From JAJEBT01 sp965214975 (GTDB lineage Bacteria > Pseudomonadota > Alphaproteobacteria > MPNO01 > UBA830), in NCBI GenBank assembly GCA_965214975.1, contig OZ244055.1:1488001-1552000 (forward strand): 64,000 nt of DNA, in the 5' to 3' direction. The translations under genes and the position numbers were made by a program. Every line of letters begins with the position of its first letter. Positions within the stretch are counted from its first letter, which is position 1. Under the pieces are notes generated by a model that saw only the letters and a list, made by a program, of their open reading frames with translations, was not told the origin of the DNA and ran no database searches. Positions 1 to 8,898 of this stretch are shown here, one piece after another.

Positions 1-370
1 GCGGCGTCAGCCGCTCTCCCAGGAACAGCGCCGCCGCGGGAGTGACGAAGATCGCCGTCGTGTAGCCGAGGATCGTGGCGCGGCCGGCGTGGACGTGTTG
101 CAGCGCGCTCTGGAACACCGACGAGTAGACACCGAACATCAGGCCGCCGACGCTCAGCACGATGGGAATGTCGGCCCGCGCAGGCAGCCGCAGACGGCCG
201 CAGACGGCGAGCAGCAGGGCGACGAAAAGGCCGCCGATGGCGAACCTGCCGGCCGTGAACCACAGCGGCGGCACGTGAGCGATCGCGAACTTGCCGGCGG
301 TCCACAGCGTCCCGAAACAGAACACCGTCAGCGCCAGCGCCAGAAGCCCGAGTCTGCGGTTCTCGGTCAT
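1..370 (-). CDS. EamA/DMT-family permease, N-terminal part (cut by window edge)
   Basis: About 123 residues can be read from an ATG at 370, running off the left edge without a stop. They hold at least three and probably four hydrophobic segments (about residues 5-25, 36-56, 68-88 and 98-118). The opening MTENRRLGLLALALTVFCFG and the segment VYSSVFQSALQHVHAG are typical of the first EamA repeat of drug/metabolite transporters, inner-membrane exporters of small metabolites. The substrate cannot be inferred. The second EamA repeat should lie outside the window. The gene reads away from a 660-base gene-free region, so its promoter should lie there, but no clear one was found. Confidence 0.75.
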   Translation of the reverse strand, partial: MTENRRLGLLALALTVFCFGTLWTAGKFAIAHVPPLWFTAGRFAIGGLFVALLLAVCGRLRLPARADIPIVLSVGGLMFGVYSSVFQSALQHVHAGRATILGYTTAIFVTPAAALFLGERLTP

Positions 371-1030
371 CGACGGCCATGGAACGCGGTGGCGGCGCCC
401 GTCACGCGCCGCCGCCCCGGCGCGAGCGCCGGCCCGACGGCCGGTCCGGCACGTGACGGAATCCCGGACGGGGACGACGCGACGACGCGTCCGCGCCGCC
501 TTCGGTCAGGACGGCGAAGCTGTTCCCGGCGAGCGCCCCCGGAAATCACGCCGACGCGGTCTCGAACGCCGCGGCGTTGCGCTTCCCGGAATCGAACCCG
601 GCTCCGGCGCAACGGATCCGCGGGCCGCGTTCCCGGCAATTTGCCGCATGGCTCCTCTGGCGCGGCTTCCTCATCGCGTCGCCCTCTCCGGCAGGCCCCG
701 GCACCTTGAACCCGGACGGCGACGCGCGCCGCCCCCGGTCCGTCGCGTCCTCCACCCGCGCGTCGAGACCCGACCCGATGCGGGCATGCCGGAAGCGCGC
801 CGCCCGGCGGCGGCCACCGCAAGCGCCAGCGTGTCAGGCGCGACGCCCGCCATCGTAGCAGAACGCCGGATCGCGGCGCGGCGCGGTTGCGCGGCAACCC
901 TCCGCCGGAGACCGGGAACCCGGCGCGCGGACAAGCCGGAACGCGAGCGACCGCGACGGGCCGGTCCGGGGCGTCGCGGATGCGCCGGTTCCGGCGACGG
1001 CCCGGCGAACGCGGCGCCGTTGCCGACCGC
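371..1030. other. 660-base region without a convincing gene
   Basis: Several open frames cross this stretch on both strands, but their translations are arginine/proline-rich and match no family, as expected of random frames in very GC-rich DNA. A tRNA T-arm-like segment lies near 584-600 (minus strand), but no matching acceptor or anticodon arms were found. The region separates the EamA gene from the 3' end of dctM, both on the minus strand. Confidence 0.6.
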
Positions 1031-2305
1031 CTAGTTGATGTGGCGGGTCAGGAACAGGGACAGTTCCGGAACGTAGGTCACGATCAGCAGGGCGACGATG
1101 TTGATGAAGATGAACGGGACCAGCCCCGGATAGATGCTCGTCAGCGGAACCTTGAAGAGCGCCTGCGTCACGAAGATGTTGAGGCCGAACGGCGGCGTGA
1201 ACATCCCGATCGCGAGATTGACCGTCATGATGATCCCGAAATGAATCAGGTCCACGCCCATCGCCGCCGCGATCGGCGCCAGCAGCGGCGTGAGCACGAG
1301 AATCGCCGAACCCGGATCGAGAAGGCAGCCCACGAAGAGCAGGAAGACGTTGATCACGAGCAGCACCATCCACGGCTCGAGGTGCATCTCCTGGATCGTC
1401 GCCACCGCGCTCTGCGGAATCCCGCTTATGGTGAGAAGCTGGGAGAACACGCCGGCCGCGGCGACGATGATCAGGACCTGGGCGGTCAGGTACATCGAGT
1501 TGACGGAAACGTCCCAGATGCCCTTCCAGTCGATGTCCCCGTAGACGAAGCGGGTGACGACGACGGCGTAGACGCAGGCGATGCCCGCGGATTCGGTGGG
1601 CGAGAACACGCCGGCGTAGATGCCGCCGAGGATGATGATCGGCGTGCCAAGCGCCCAGATCCCGTCCCTGCTGGCGCGCAGGAACTCGCGCGCGGAGAAG
1701 CCCCGGGACTCGCGGATGCCGCGGCGGACGGCGAAGGCGTAGATGTAGGCCGCCATGAGCGCCGCCATGATCAGCCCGGGCACGATGCCCGCGACGAACA
1801 GCAGCGCGACCGACTGCTCCGCCGACGCCCCGTAGAGGATCATGCCGATCGACGGCGGGATGACGATGGCGATGGCTCCCGAGGAGGCGAGGAGGCCGGA
1901 GGAGAAGCGCTCGTCGTAGCCGGCGTCGCGGAGCGGGCCGTAGAGCAGCCGGCCCACGGCCGCCACGGTCGCGGGGCTCGAGCCGGATATGGCGCCGAAC
2001 ACCGTGCAGGTGCCCACGGTGGTGAGCGCGAGGCTGCCGCGCACGCCGCCGATGACCGAAAGCACCCAGGCGACGATCCGCTTGGAGATGCCGCCGTGCC
2101 CCATCAGTTCGCCGGCGAAGATGAAGAACGGCACGGCCATGAGCGCGAACTTGTCGACGCTGCCGAACATGTTGATGTGGACGGCCGTCGCCGGCACCGG
2201 GGAGAAGAGCAGCAGGACGATCGCGGCCGTGGCCAGCAGAATCACGAAGATGGGGAAGCCCAGCAACAGCAGGATCACCGGGACGATCGCCATGACCCAT
2301 TCCAT
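1031..2305 (-). CDS. dctM: TRAP transporter large permease, DctM family
   Basis: A 424-residue, almost wholly hydrophobic protein with the usual length and about 12-13 membrane segments of the TRAP large (12-TM) subunit, which drives Na+-coupled uptake of organic acids and similar solutes. Family landmarks include GSSPATVAAVGRLLY, IPPSIGMILYG and FTPPFGLNIFV. The ATG at 2305 is chosen because GGAGG lies just upstream and MEWVMAIVPVILLLLGFP is the typical hydrophobic start; a longer open frame to 2629 overlaps dctQ. It follows dctQ by 35 bases and is probably cotranscribed. No DctP binding-protein gene adjoins it. Confidence 0.92.
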   Translation of the reverse strand: MEWVMAIVPVILLLLGFPIFVILLATAAIVLLLFSPVPATAVHINMFGSVDKFALMAVPFFIFAGELMGHGGISKRIVAWVLSVIGGVRGSLALTTVGTCTVFGAISGSSPATVAAVGRLLYGPLRDAGYDERFSSGLLASSGAIAIVIPPSIGMILYGASAEQSVALLFVAGIVPGLIMAALMAAYIYAFAVRRGIRESRGFSAREFLRASRDGIWALGTPIIILGGIYAGVFSPTESAGIACVYAVVVTRFVYGDIDWKGIWDVSVNSMYLTAQVLIIVAAAGVFSQLLTISGIPQSAVATIQEMHLEPWMVLLVINVFLLFVGCLLDPGSAILVLTPLLAPIAAAMGVDLIHFGIIMTVNLAIGMFTPPFGLNIFVTQALFKVPLTSIYPGLVPFIFINIVALLIVTYVPELSLFLTRHIN

Positions 2306-2340
2306 GAGAACTTCCTCCGCGCTCGCCGGGGCCGGGGCGC

Positions 2341-2901
2341 CTAGCGGCCCGGGGAGCCGTCGTCGGCGCCGTACTCCTCGACCAGATCGGCGACCTCGCT
2401 GGAGAGCTCGCCCCTGACGTGGGCCCGGAACCGGACCGCGACGGCGACGAAGACGAGGACGAAGCCGAGCAGCAGGGCGAAATGCGGAATGACCATGGGG
2501 ATCTCGGCCACCACGCTGCGCTGGTCGTTGTCCCACATCAGCTCGACCACCTCCCAGCTCTGGGGGATGACGAAGACGCAGATCGCGAGAACCGAGACCG
2601 TGGCCACGAAGTTGATGATCTCCTTCCACGGGGACGGGAGCATGATCGAGAAGAAGTCCATCTTGAGATGCTGGCCCTCGAACGAGACCAGGACCGAGCC
2701 GATGAACACGGTCCAGACCATGATGTAGATCATGATCTCCTCGGCCCAGATGATCGGTTCCAGGAACACGTAGCGCCCGATCACGTTCGCGAAATTGATC
2801 GCGATCCCGGCCAGGATGACGACCCCGATGATGATTCTCGGAACCGTGACGATCGCGTGCCAGACCGGCACCGGCACGTCGCCCTTTCGGCCTGCCGACA
2901 T
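2341..2901 (-). CDS. dctQ: TRAP transporter small permease, DctQ family
   Basis: A 186-residue protein with four predicted membrane segments and the DctQ-typical elements NFANVIGRYVFLEPIIWAEE, then GQHLKMDFF. It pairs with DctM in the membrane and contacts the periplasmic binding protein. The ATG at 2901 has GGAGG just upstream; a longer frame to 3198 would run into the divergent amidohydrolase gene. It is the first gene of the dctQM pair. The charged C-terminal tail is cytoplasmic. The partner DctP is missing here, so the substrate is unknown. The divergent catabolic locus hints at a related compound, but that is only context. Confidence 0.9.
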   Translation of the reverse strand: MSAGRKGDVPVPVWHAIVTVPRIIIGVVILAGIAINFANVIGRYVFLEPIIWAEEIMIYIMVWTVFIGSVLVSFEGQHLKMDFFSIMLPSPWKEIINFVATVSVLAICVFVIPQSWEVVELMWDNDQRSVVAEIPMVIPHFALLLGFVLVFVAVAVRFRAHVRGELSSEVADLVEEYGADDGSPGR

Positions 2902-3016
2902 CCGTCTCCTCCGCCCCTCGACGACGCTCCGCCTCCCGCCGGTCTGTCTAGTGGAAAACCCCGCGGCTGTCCAACCGGCCGGACCGGGCGCGGAATCCGG
3001 GACGGGGCGGAGCGTG

Positions 3017-3045
3017 TTGGCCGCCGCGAGGCCCCGGCGTATCAT
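3017..3045 (+). promoter_or_regulatory. sigma-70-like promoter for the amidohydrolase genes
   Basis: TTGGCC (3017-3022), a 17-base spacer and TATCAT (3040-3045) lie 34 bases before the ATG at 3080. The spacing is ideal and both hexamers are close to consensus. It would drive the 3080-5004 gene pair. Confidence 0.45.
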
Positions 3046-3079
3046 GGCCGGAGAAACGTCCGCGCACGGAGACGGAGAC

Positions 3080-3793
3080 ATGCCGCACCCATTCGAGATG
3101 CCCCGGGAGCACGTCGAGCGCGTCGTCGCCCGCCAGGGGCGAGAGCACACCTGCGAGATCTTCGACACCCGCAGGACGGCGCTGGTGGTCGTCGACATGC
3201 AGAACTACTTCATGGACGAGAGCCAGCAGGCCGGCTGCCCCGTGGGCCAGACCGTCGTCGACAACGTGAACCGCATCGCCGACACCGTCCGGCGCACCGG
3301 CGGGATCGTCGTCTGGATCCAGAACATGGCCCCGGCCGACACGCCGGCGTCCTGGAAGACCGCCCACGAGCGCAACCTCCCGGACAAGGGCGACCTCCGC
3401 ATCAGGTCGATGACTCCCGGCGCCTGGCCGTTCGAGCTGTGGCCGGCCCTCGACGTGCGCGAGGAGGACCGCCGCGTCGTCAAGCGCCGCTACAGCGCCT
3501 TCATCCAGGGATCCTCGGACATCGAGCTCGTGCTCAGGGACCACGGCATCGAGAACGTCCTGATCTGCGGCGTGGCGACCAACGTCTGCTGCGAATCCAC
3601 GGCCCGCGACGCGATGATGCTCAACTACCGGACCCTGATGGTTTCCGACGGCTGCGCGACGGCCACAGACGAGGAGCACGCCGGCGCCCTCAAGGCCTTC
3701 TACCTGCATTTCGGGGACGTCCAGGCGACCGACGAGCTGTGCGCCCGTCTCGAGGCGTCCGCCCGTCGCAACGCGCCGGCGGCCGCCGGATGA
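3080..3793 (+). CDS. isochorismatase-family cysteine amidohydrolase
   Basis: A 237-residue cysteine hydrolase. The family triad is visible: Asp39 in VVVDMQNYF, Lys135 in VVKRRYSAF and Cys170 in GVATNVCCESTARDA. Members cleave C-N bonds in amides such as N-carbamoylsarcosine, ureidoacrylate, maleamate or nicotinamide. The D-x-H-x-H metal site of true nicotinamidases is absent, so it is unlikely to be PncA; a RutB- or maleamate-amidase-like role fits better. The start has a GGAGACGGAG ribosome-binding site. The enamidase-like gene follows 20 bases downstream, so both probably act on products of one N-heterocycle pathway (inference). Confidence 0.85.
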   Translation: MPHPFEMPREHVERVVARQGREHTCEIFDTRRTALVVVDMQNYFMDESQQAGCPVGQTVVDNVNRIADTVRRTGGIVVWIQNMAPADTPASWKTAHERNLPDKGDLRIRSMTPGAWPFELWPALDVREEDRRVVKRRYSAFIQGSSDIELVLRDHGIENVLICGVATNVCCESTARDAMMLNYRTLMVSDGCATATDEEHAGALKAFYLHFGDVQATDELCARLEASARRNAPAAAG

Positions 3794-3813
3794 CCGCCTG
3801 AGGGAGACCCGCC

Positions 3814-5004
3814 ATGGCAGCGCCCGCCGTTCCCGCCCCGCCGAAGGGCAAGACCGTCATCCGCAACGTCGGGACGATGCTGTCCGGGGCGCTCGAGAAC
3901 CCGGTTCTCGACGCCGACACGCTGGTCGCCGTCGACGGCCGGATCGCGGCCTTCGGCAAGGCCGGCGACGTCGATCAGGAGGGTGCCGACCTGACCGTCG
4001 ACGCGCACGGCGTCACGCTCTGCCCGGGACTGGTCGACAGCCACGTCCATCCGGTCTTCGGCGACTGGACGCCGCGCCAGAACCAGCTCGGCTGGATCGA
4101 TTCCTCGATGCACGGCGGCGTCACCACGATGATCTCGGCCGGAGAGGTGCATCTTCCGGGACGGCCCAGGGATCCCAGGGGCGTGGTCGCCCTCGGGATC
4201 ACGGCGCAGCGCGCGTTCTCGGCGTTCCCGCCGGGCGGCGTCAAGATCCATGCGGGGGCCCCGATCCTCGAGACCGGCATGGTCGAGGAGGATTTCAGGG
4301 AACTGGCCGAGGCCGGCGTGAGGCTTCTCGGCGAGATCGGCCTCGGCGGGGTCAAGGCCGGCGCCGAGGCCCGCCAGATGGTGGACTGGGCCCGCAAGTA
4401 CGGCATCCAGTCGACGATTCACACCGGCGGCCCCTCGATCCCCGGTTCCGGCCTGATCGACAAGGACGTGGTCCTGGAGGCGGGCGCGGACATCATCGGC
4501 CACATCAACGGCGGGCACACGGCGCTTCCCCTCGACCAGATCCGCTGCCTGTGCGAGGAATGCCGGGCCGGCATCGAGATCGTGCACAACGGCAACGCGA
4601 CGGCGGCGCTGTTCGCGCTGCGGGCCGCCTCCGGGCTCGGCCAGCTCGAGCGCGTCATTCTCGGCACCGACGGGCCCGCGGGCTCCGGCGCGCAGCCGCT
4701 GGGCATTCTCCGCACCGTCGCTCTGCTGTCGTCCCTCGGGGAAGTGCCGGCGGAAACCGCGTTCTGCTTCGCCACCGGAAACACCGCCCGGGTGCGCGAT
4801 CTCGACTGCGGGCTCGTCGAGGAAGGCCGGGCCGCGGACTTCGTGTTCCTCGACCGCGCCCAGCACAGCGCGGGCTCGGACATGCTCGACAGCGTGCGAA
4901 AGGGCGACCTTCCCGGGGTCGGGATGGTCATGATCGACGGCAGGATCGCGAGCGGCCGCAGCCGCAACACGCCGCCCGCCGAACGGATTCCCGAAGCGCT
5001 CTGA
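3814..5004 (+). CDS. ena: enamidase-like amidohydrolase (nicotinate ring opening)
   Basis: A 396-residue amidohydrolase-superfamily metalloenzyme. Metal ligands are apparent at His77/His79 (VDSHVHP), Glu174 (GEIGLG), His203 (IHTGG), His230 (GHINGG) and Asp286 (GTDGP). The segments MHGGVTTMISAG, HTGGPSIPGS and the C-terminal SRNTPPAER closely resemble, from memory, Eubacterium barkeri enamidase, an Fe/Zn enzyme that hydrolyses 1,4,5,6-tetrahydro-6-oxonicotinate to ammonium and 2-formylglutarate. The 6-hydroxynicotinate reductase-like gene at 9775-11268 supports this. It lies 20 bases after the isochorismatase gene and converges on the DUF1185 gene across only 17 bases. Another cyclic amidase is possible. 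Confidence 0.78.
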   Translation: MAAPAVPAPPKGKTVIRNVGTMLSGALENPVLDADTLVAVDGRIAAFGKAGDVDQEGADLTVDAHGVTLCPGLVDSHVHPVFGDWTPRQNQLGWIDSSMHGGVTTMISAGEVHLPGRPRDPRGVVALGITAQRAFSAFPPGGVKIHAGAPILETGMVEEDFRELAEAGVRLLGEIGLGGVKAGAEARQMVDWARKYGIQSTIHTGGPSIPGSGLIDKDVVLEAGADIIGHINGGHTALPLDQIRCLCEECRAGIEIVHNGNATAALFALRAASGLGQLERVILGTDGPAGSGAQPLGILRTVALLSSLGEVPAETAFCFATGNTARVRDLDCGLVEEGRAADFVFLDRAQHSAGSDMLDSVRKGDLPGVGMVMIDGRIASGRSRNTPPAERIPEAL

Positions 5005-5021
5005 GCGGCCGGAGCCGCGGC

Positions 5022-5606
5022 TCAGCGCAGCCCGTCCTCGCCCCTGGCCTCGGCGGACGTCAGGCCCCCGACCCGGGGGAACGGCCGTCCGGAATCGGTC
5101 ACCGAGACCGCGACGAGGATCTCTCCGGCGCGCGGCGCGTCGGGCAGGCGGACCTCCATCCCGTCGAAGTGGCTGCGCACGTAGGCGGCGTCCTTGTGCC
5201 CGAGCGGAACGTCGATCGCGGTGCCGGGTCCGCCGAGCTTCTTGACCGAAGGCACCAGGGCGGCCCCCTTCTCCACCTCGGCCCGGAGCGGCGCTCCCAG
5301 CCGGGGGTGGAGGATGGCGGCGGCGTGCTCCCACTCGCCGCCCTCGCCCACGATCGCCGCCTTGCCGTAGCTCTCGGCCTTGGCGGGCTCGATGCCGAGA
5401 GCCTCGACGCACATGCGCCCGAGCAGGCCCCCGAGCTCGGCGCCGATGTCCATGAGCTCGCCGAGATCGTCCTCGTAGCGGCCCGCGAAGGGGTTGGCGA
5501 CGACCGCGAGGGCGGCGGCCTTGCGGGTGGGCGGATCGACGGCCCGCCCCTGGTCCCGCCGGGTTTCCTCGACGATGACCGACGTCTTGCGGATCTGCGC
5601 CTTCAT
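5022..5606 (-). CDS. DUF1185 'amino acid synthesis' family protein, copy 1
   Basis: A 194-residue protein of the AA_synth (DUF1185) family, whose reaction is unknown to me. Conserved blocks are ANPFAGRYEDDLGEL (38-52), SYGKAAIVGEGGEWEHAAA (79-97), KKLGGPGTAIDVPLGHKDA (122-140) and YVRSHFD (142-148), then DAPRAGEI. The ATG at 5606 follows GGAGAGGG; an upstream in-frame extension lacks conserved sequence. A paralogue lies at 8169-8798, and both end in GEDGLR. It converges with the enamidase-like gene and diverges from the molybdenum-subunit gene at 5810. Conserved His and Gly clusters suggest an enzyme, probably acting on an intermediate of this locus (inference). Confidence 0.8.
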   Translation of the reverse strand: MKAQIRKTSVIVEETRRDQGRAVDPPTRKAAALAVVANPFAGRYEDDLGELMDIGAELGGLLGRMCVEALGIEPAKAESYGKAAIVGEGGEWEHAAAILHPRLGAPLRAEVEKGAALVPSVKKLGGPGTAIDVPLGHKDAAYVRSHFDGMEVRLPDAPRAGEILVAVSVTDSGRPFPRVGGLTSAEARGEDGLR

Positions 5607-5702
5607 GATGCCCTCTCCGGTTCCGGGGGAGCGTTCCGCCGCAATGGTCGGCCCCGCCGCCTCCGTTGTCAATCGCGACGCCGGCGCGCCCGCCGCGGAT
5701 CC

Positions 5703-5731
5703 TTGGCACCCCCGGGACTCCGCGGTAGAAT
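5703..5731 (+). promoter_or_regulatory. sigma-70-like promoter before the molybdenum-subunit gene
   Basis: TTGGCA (5703-5708), exactly 17 bases, then TAGAAT (5726-5731), 78 bases before the ATG at 5810 in the divergent gap between the DUF1185 gene and the molybdenum-subunit gene. Confidence 0.5.
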
Positions 5732-5809
5732 GGAGGGGATCGACGGGCCCCCGGCGGCCGTCCCCGAAATCCGGCTCTCCGTCCGCGCGTCCGGCGAAGG
5801 ACTCCGTGA

Positions 5810-8149
5810 ATGCCCGACCACATCCCGCACGACATCCCGAAATTCGCCATCGGCCAGCCGGTGCCCCGCAGCGAGGATCCCAGGCTCCTGACCGGCCGCG
5901 GCGCCTTCGCCGGCGACCACGACGCCGAGGGCCAGGCCCACGCCTTCATCCTGCGCTCGCCGGTCGCGCACGGGAACATCGTTTCCATCGACCTCTCCGC
6001 GGCGCTCGCCGCGCCCGGCGTCCTCGGCGCCTATGTCGGCGAGGATCTGCGCCGCGACGGCATCAAGGACATCCCCTGCCCGGTCGCGGTGAAAAGCCGC
6101 GACGGCTCGGCCGCCGTCGTCCCTCCCCATCCCGCGCTCGCCTGCGGGCAGGTCAAGCATGTCGGCGACCCGGTCGCGATCGTCGTCGCGGAGACCGCCG
6201 CCGAGGCCAGAGGCGCCGCCGAGCTGGCGGCGCTCGACATCGCGCCCCTGCCCGCCGTCGGCGCTCCCGTCGACGCGGTCCGCAAGGACGCCCCCAGGGT
6301 CTGGAAGGACGCGCCCGGCAACGTCTGCCTCGACTTCCATCTCGGCGACGACGACGCCGTCGACAGGGCGTTCGCGGCCGCGGCCCGCGTCACGCGTCTC
6401 GAGCTCACCAACACCCGGCTCGTGGTCAACGCCATGGAACCCCGCGCCGTCGTCGCCGAACACGAGGACGGGCGCTTCGTCCTGCGGGTCGGAACCCAGG
6501 GCGTGACCGGCTACCGCAACGCCATCGCCGGCATCCTCGGCGTCGAGCCCGCCAAGGTGCGGGTCGTTTCGCGGGAGGTCGGCGGCTCGTTCGGGATGAA
6601 GGGCAGCGCCTTCGCCGAGGCGATCGCGTGTCTCCACGCCGCGCGCAGGCTGGGCCGTCCGGTGAAATGGACCGCCGACCGCGCCGAGAGCTTCCTGTCC
6701 GACCACCACGGGCGCGCGAGCACCCTAGCGCTCGCGCTCGCGCTCGACGGCGACGGGCGTTTCCTCGCGCTCCGGGTCGACGGCGTCGGCGACATGGGTG
6801 CCTATCTGAGCGCCATGGGCCCCTGGCCGCCGACCATGGTCACGAGCCGGAACATGATCAGCGTCTACCGCACGCCCGCGATCTCCTACAGCGCGAGATG
6901 CGTGTTCACCAACACCGTTCCGACGGGGCCGTACCGCGGCGCGGGCCGGCCCGAAAGCAAGTTCTTCCTCGAGCGCCTGATCGACAAGGCCGCCGAGGAG
7001 ACGGGAATCGACCGCATCGAGCTCCGCCGGCGCAACCTGATCGGCCCCGGGGAGATGCCCCACGAGACGCCGGTGGGGCTGACCTACGATTCCGGCGAGT
7101 TCGAGGCGATCCTCGACGAGGCGCTGGAAAGGGCGGACCACGCCGGTTACCCCGGGCGCAAGAAACGCTCGGAGGCCGCCGGGCTGCTGCGCGGAATCGG
7201 CATCGCCCCCTACCTGGAGACGACGGCGCCTCCGGGCACGGAACTGGCCGACATCCGCTTCGAGGACGACGGCACGGTGACGCTGGTGACCGGGACGAAG
7301 GACTTCGGCATGGGCCACGCCACCCCCTTCGCCCAGGTCATGGCGACGCGGCTCGGAATCCCGTTCGAGCGGATCCGGGTGCTCCAGGACGATTCGGACG
7401 AGATGAGCGAGGGCGCCGGCGGCTCGGGGGGCTCCCGCTCGCTCATCGCCGCCGGCGGCGCCATCGTCGAGTGCGGAGAGGCGATCGTCGAGAAGGGGCG
7501 CAGGATCGCCGCGCAGGTTCTCGAGGCCGCCGTCGAGGACATCGTCTTCGCCGACGGGGTCTTCGCCGTCGCCGGAACCGACCGCCGGATCGGCATCATG
7601 GCCCTGGCCGGGAAGGCGGCCGGAGCGGCGGCGCGGGCGGACGGCCTGCCCGCGTCGCTCTCGACCAGGGTCAGCCACGCCACGAGCCCGTCGAGCTTTC
7701 CCAACGGGTGCCACGTCGCGGAAGTCGAGATCGACCCCGAGACCGGCACGGTCCGGATCGACCGCTACACCGTCGTCGACGATTTCGGGGTGGTCGTCAA
7801 CCCGCCGATCGTCGCCGGCCAGGTCCACGGCGGCATCATGCAGGGGGCCGGACAGGTGCTTCGCGAGGCCGCGGTCTACGACGACGACGGGCAGCTGCTC
7901 TCGGGCAGCTACATGGACTACGCGATGCCGCGCGCCGACGACCTGCCGCACGTGGAGTTCTCCACCCGCGAGGTGCCCTGCCGCACCAACCCGCTCGGCG
8001 CGAAGGGATGCGGAGAGGCCGGAAACGGAGGCTCGTTCCCCGCGGTCTACAACGCCGTCATGGACGCGCTCGACGGCAACGGCGGCCGCGAGCTCGGGCT
8101 CCCGGCCTCGCCGCACCGGGTCTGGAAGGCGCTCCGCGACAGGGGCTGA
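5810..8149 (+). CDS. xanthine-dehydrogenase-family molybdenum-binding subunit (orphan)
   Basis: A 779-residue large subunit of the molybdenum hydroxylase family, with the a/b hammerhead at the N terminus (RSEDPRLLTGRGAFAGDH), cofactor-binding GGSFGMKG (about 257), GPYRGAGRPESKFF (about 373) and the catalytic glutamate in GAKGCGEAGNG (about 737). Such enzymes hydroxylate N-heterocycles or aldehydes with water. Normally an FAD and a [2Fe-2S] subunit are encoded alongside, but none adjoins this gene. It is flanked by two minus-strand DUF1185 genes. It may borrow the electron-transfer subunits at 11265-14863. The substrate is unknown; a hydroxylated pyridine intermediate is a guess from context. 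Confidence 0.88.
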   Translation: MPDHIPHDIPKFAIGQPVPRSEDPRLLTGRGAFAGDHDAEGQAHAFILRSPVAHGNIVSIDLSAALAAPGVLGAYVGEDLRRDGIKDIPCPVAVKSRDGSAAVVPPHPALACGQVKHVGDPVAIVVAETAAEARGAAELAALDIAPLPAVGAPVDAVRKDAPRVWKDAPGNVCLDFHLGDDDAVDRAFAAAARVTRLELTNTRLVVNAMEPRAVVAEHEDGRFVLRVGTQGVTGYRNAIAGILGVEPAKVRVVSREVGGSFGMKGSAFAEAIACLHAARRLGRPVKWTADRAESFLSDHHGRASTLALALALDGDGRFLALRVDGVGDMGAYLSAMGPWPPTMVTSRNMISVYRTPAISYSARCVFTNTVPTGPYRGAGRPESKFFLERLIDKAAEETGIDRIELRRRNLIGPGEMPHETPVGLTYDSGEFEAILDEALERADHAGYPGRKKRSEAAGLLRGIGIAPYLETTAPPGTELADIRFEDDGTVTLVTGTKDFGMGHATPFAQVMATRLGIPFERIRVLQDDSDEMSEGAGGSGGSRSLIAAGGAIVECGEAIVEKGRRIAAQVLEAAVEDIVFADGVFAVAGTDRRIGIMALAGKAAGAAARADGLPASLSTRVSHATSPSSFPNGCHVAEVEIDPETGTVRIDRYTVVDDFGVVVNPPIVAGQVHGGIMQGAGQVLREAAVYDDDGQLLSGSYMDYAMPRADDLPHVEFSTREVPCRTNPLGAKGCGEAGNGGSFPAVYNAVMDALDGNGGRELGLPASPHRVWKALRDRG

Positions 8150-8168
8150 ACGCGCCGCCGGAGCGGGC

Positions 8169-8798
8169 TCAGCGCAACCCGTCCTCGCCCACCGCGTCCC
8201 TGTCCTCGAGACCGCCCGAACGCGAGTGGACGCGCGGGCCGGTCGCCATCGCCTGGATCCACACGATCTCCCCGGCACGCGGCGCGTCGCTGACGCTGCA
8301 CACGACGGTGTCGAAATGCGACCGCACGTAGGCGGCGTTGGCGTGGCCGATGGGCACGTCGATGGCGCAGCCCGGGCCGCCCACCTTCTTGGTCGAGGGC
8401 ACGATGGCGGCCGATCTCTCGATCAGCCGGCGCATCCCGTAGCCGCCGGGCTCGTGCCACAGCGCCGCGTGCTCGAGTTCCCCGTTCTCGCCGACGATCG
8501 CCGCCTTGCCGTAGGACACGATCCTTCCGGGGCCGCCGAGGGCCGCCATCAGGCGCCTGGCCATGGCGCCGCCCATCGGCTTGAGCTGCTCCATCAGGGG
8601 CAGGATGTCCTCGACGTAGCGGCCGGCGTAGGGGTTGCGCGCGACGGCCGCGACGTATCCCTTGAGCTGCGGGGTCTCCGCCGGCGGACCGAACTCGTGG
8701 AAGACCTCTTCCACGTGGAGCGCGAACTTGCGCACCTTGACGAGATCGCCGAAGTCTCCGCCCGGCGCCGCGCCCTCCGCCGTCTCGGCATCCTCCAT
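8169..8798 (-). CDS. DUF1185 'amino acid synthesis' family protein, copy 2
   Basis: A 209-residue paralogue of the protein at 5022-5606. It shares NPYAGRYVEDI, SYGKAAIVGENGELEHAA, KKVGGPGCAIDVPIGHANA, YVRSHFD, DAPRAGEI and the terminal GEDGLR, but has a longer acidic N terminus and a different central region. The ATG at 8798 has GGAGG upstream. It lies 100 bases downstream of the UPF0280 gene on the same strand and could be the last gene of the ndh-hnr operon. Two diverged copies in one locus suggest they either form a heteromer or act on successive intermediates; the sequence alone does not decide. Confidence 0.8.
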   Translation of the reverse strand: MEDAETAEGAAPGGDFGDLVKVRKFALHVEEVFHEFGPPAETPQLKGYVAAVARNPYAGRYVEDILPLMEQLKPMGGAMARRLMAALGGPGRIVSYGKAAIVGENGELEHAALWHEPGGYGMRRLIERSAAIVPSTKKVGGPGCAIDVPIGHANAAYVRSHFDTVVCSVSDAPRAGEIVWIQAMATGPRVHSRSGGLEDRDAVGEDGLR

Positions 8799-8898
8799 CG
8801 CTTCCTCCTGTTCCGGGTCGTTCGCGGGAACGGGAAACCTACCAGATCCGGCGGGACGGCGCCGGCAGGGGCACCGGTTCCGGGGACGCCGAAGCCCG

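Noticed and set aside
577..660. tRNA-like segment on the minus strand (gttcgattcc-type T-arm)
   Set aside because: The T-arm stem has a mismatch, and no matching acceptor stem or anticodon arm can be built at the right distance.
3080..3793. Nicotinamidase (PncA)
   Set aside because: The protein lacks the D-x-H-x-H metal-binding motif of nicotinamidases, although it shares the cysteine hydrolase triad.
5004..5030. Terminator hairpin between the enamidase-like gene and the convergent DUF1185 gene
   Set aside because: The tgagc/gctca arms extend only with mismatches and no T-run follows.
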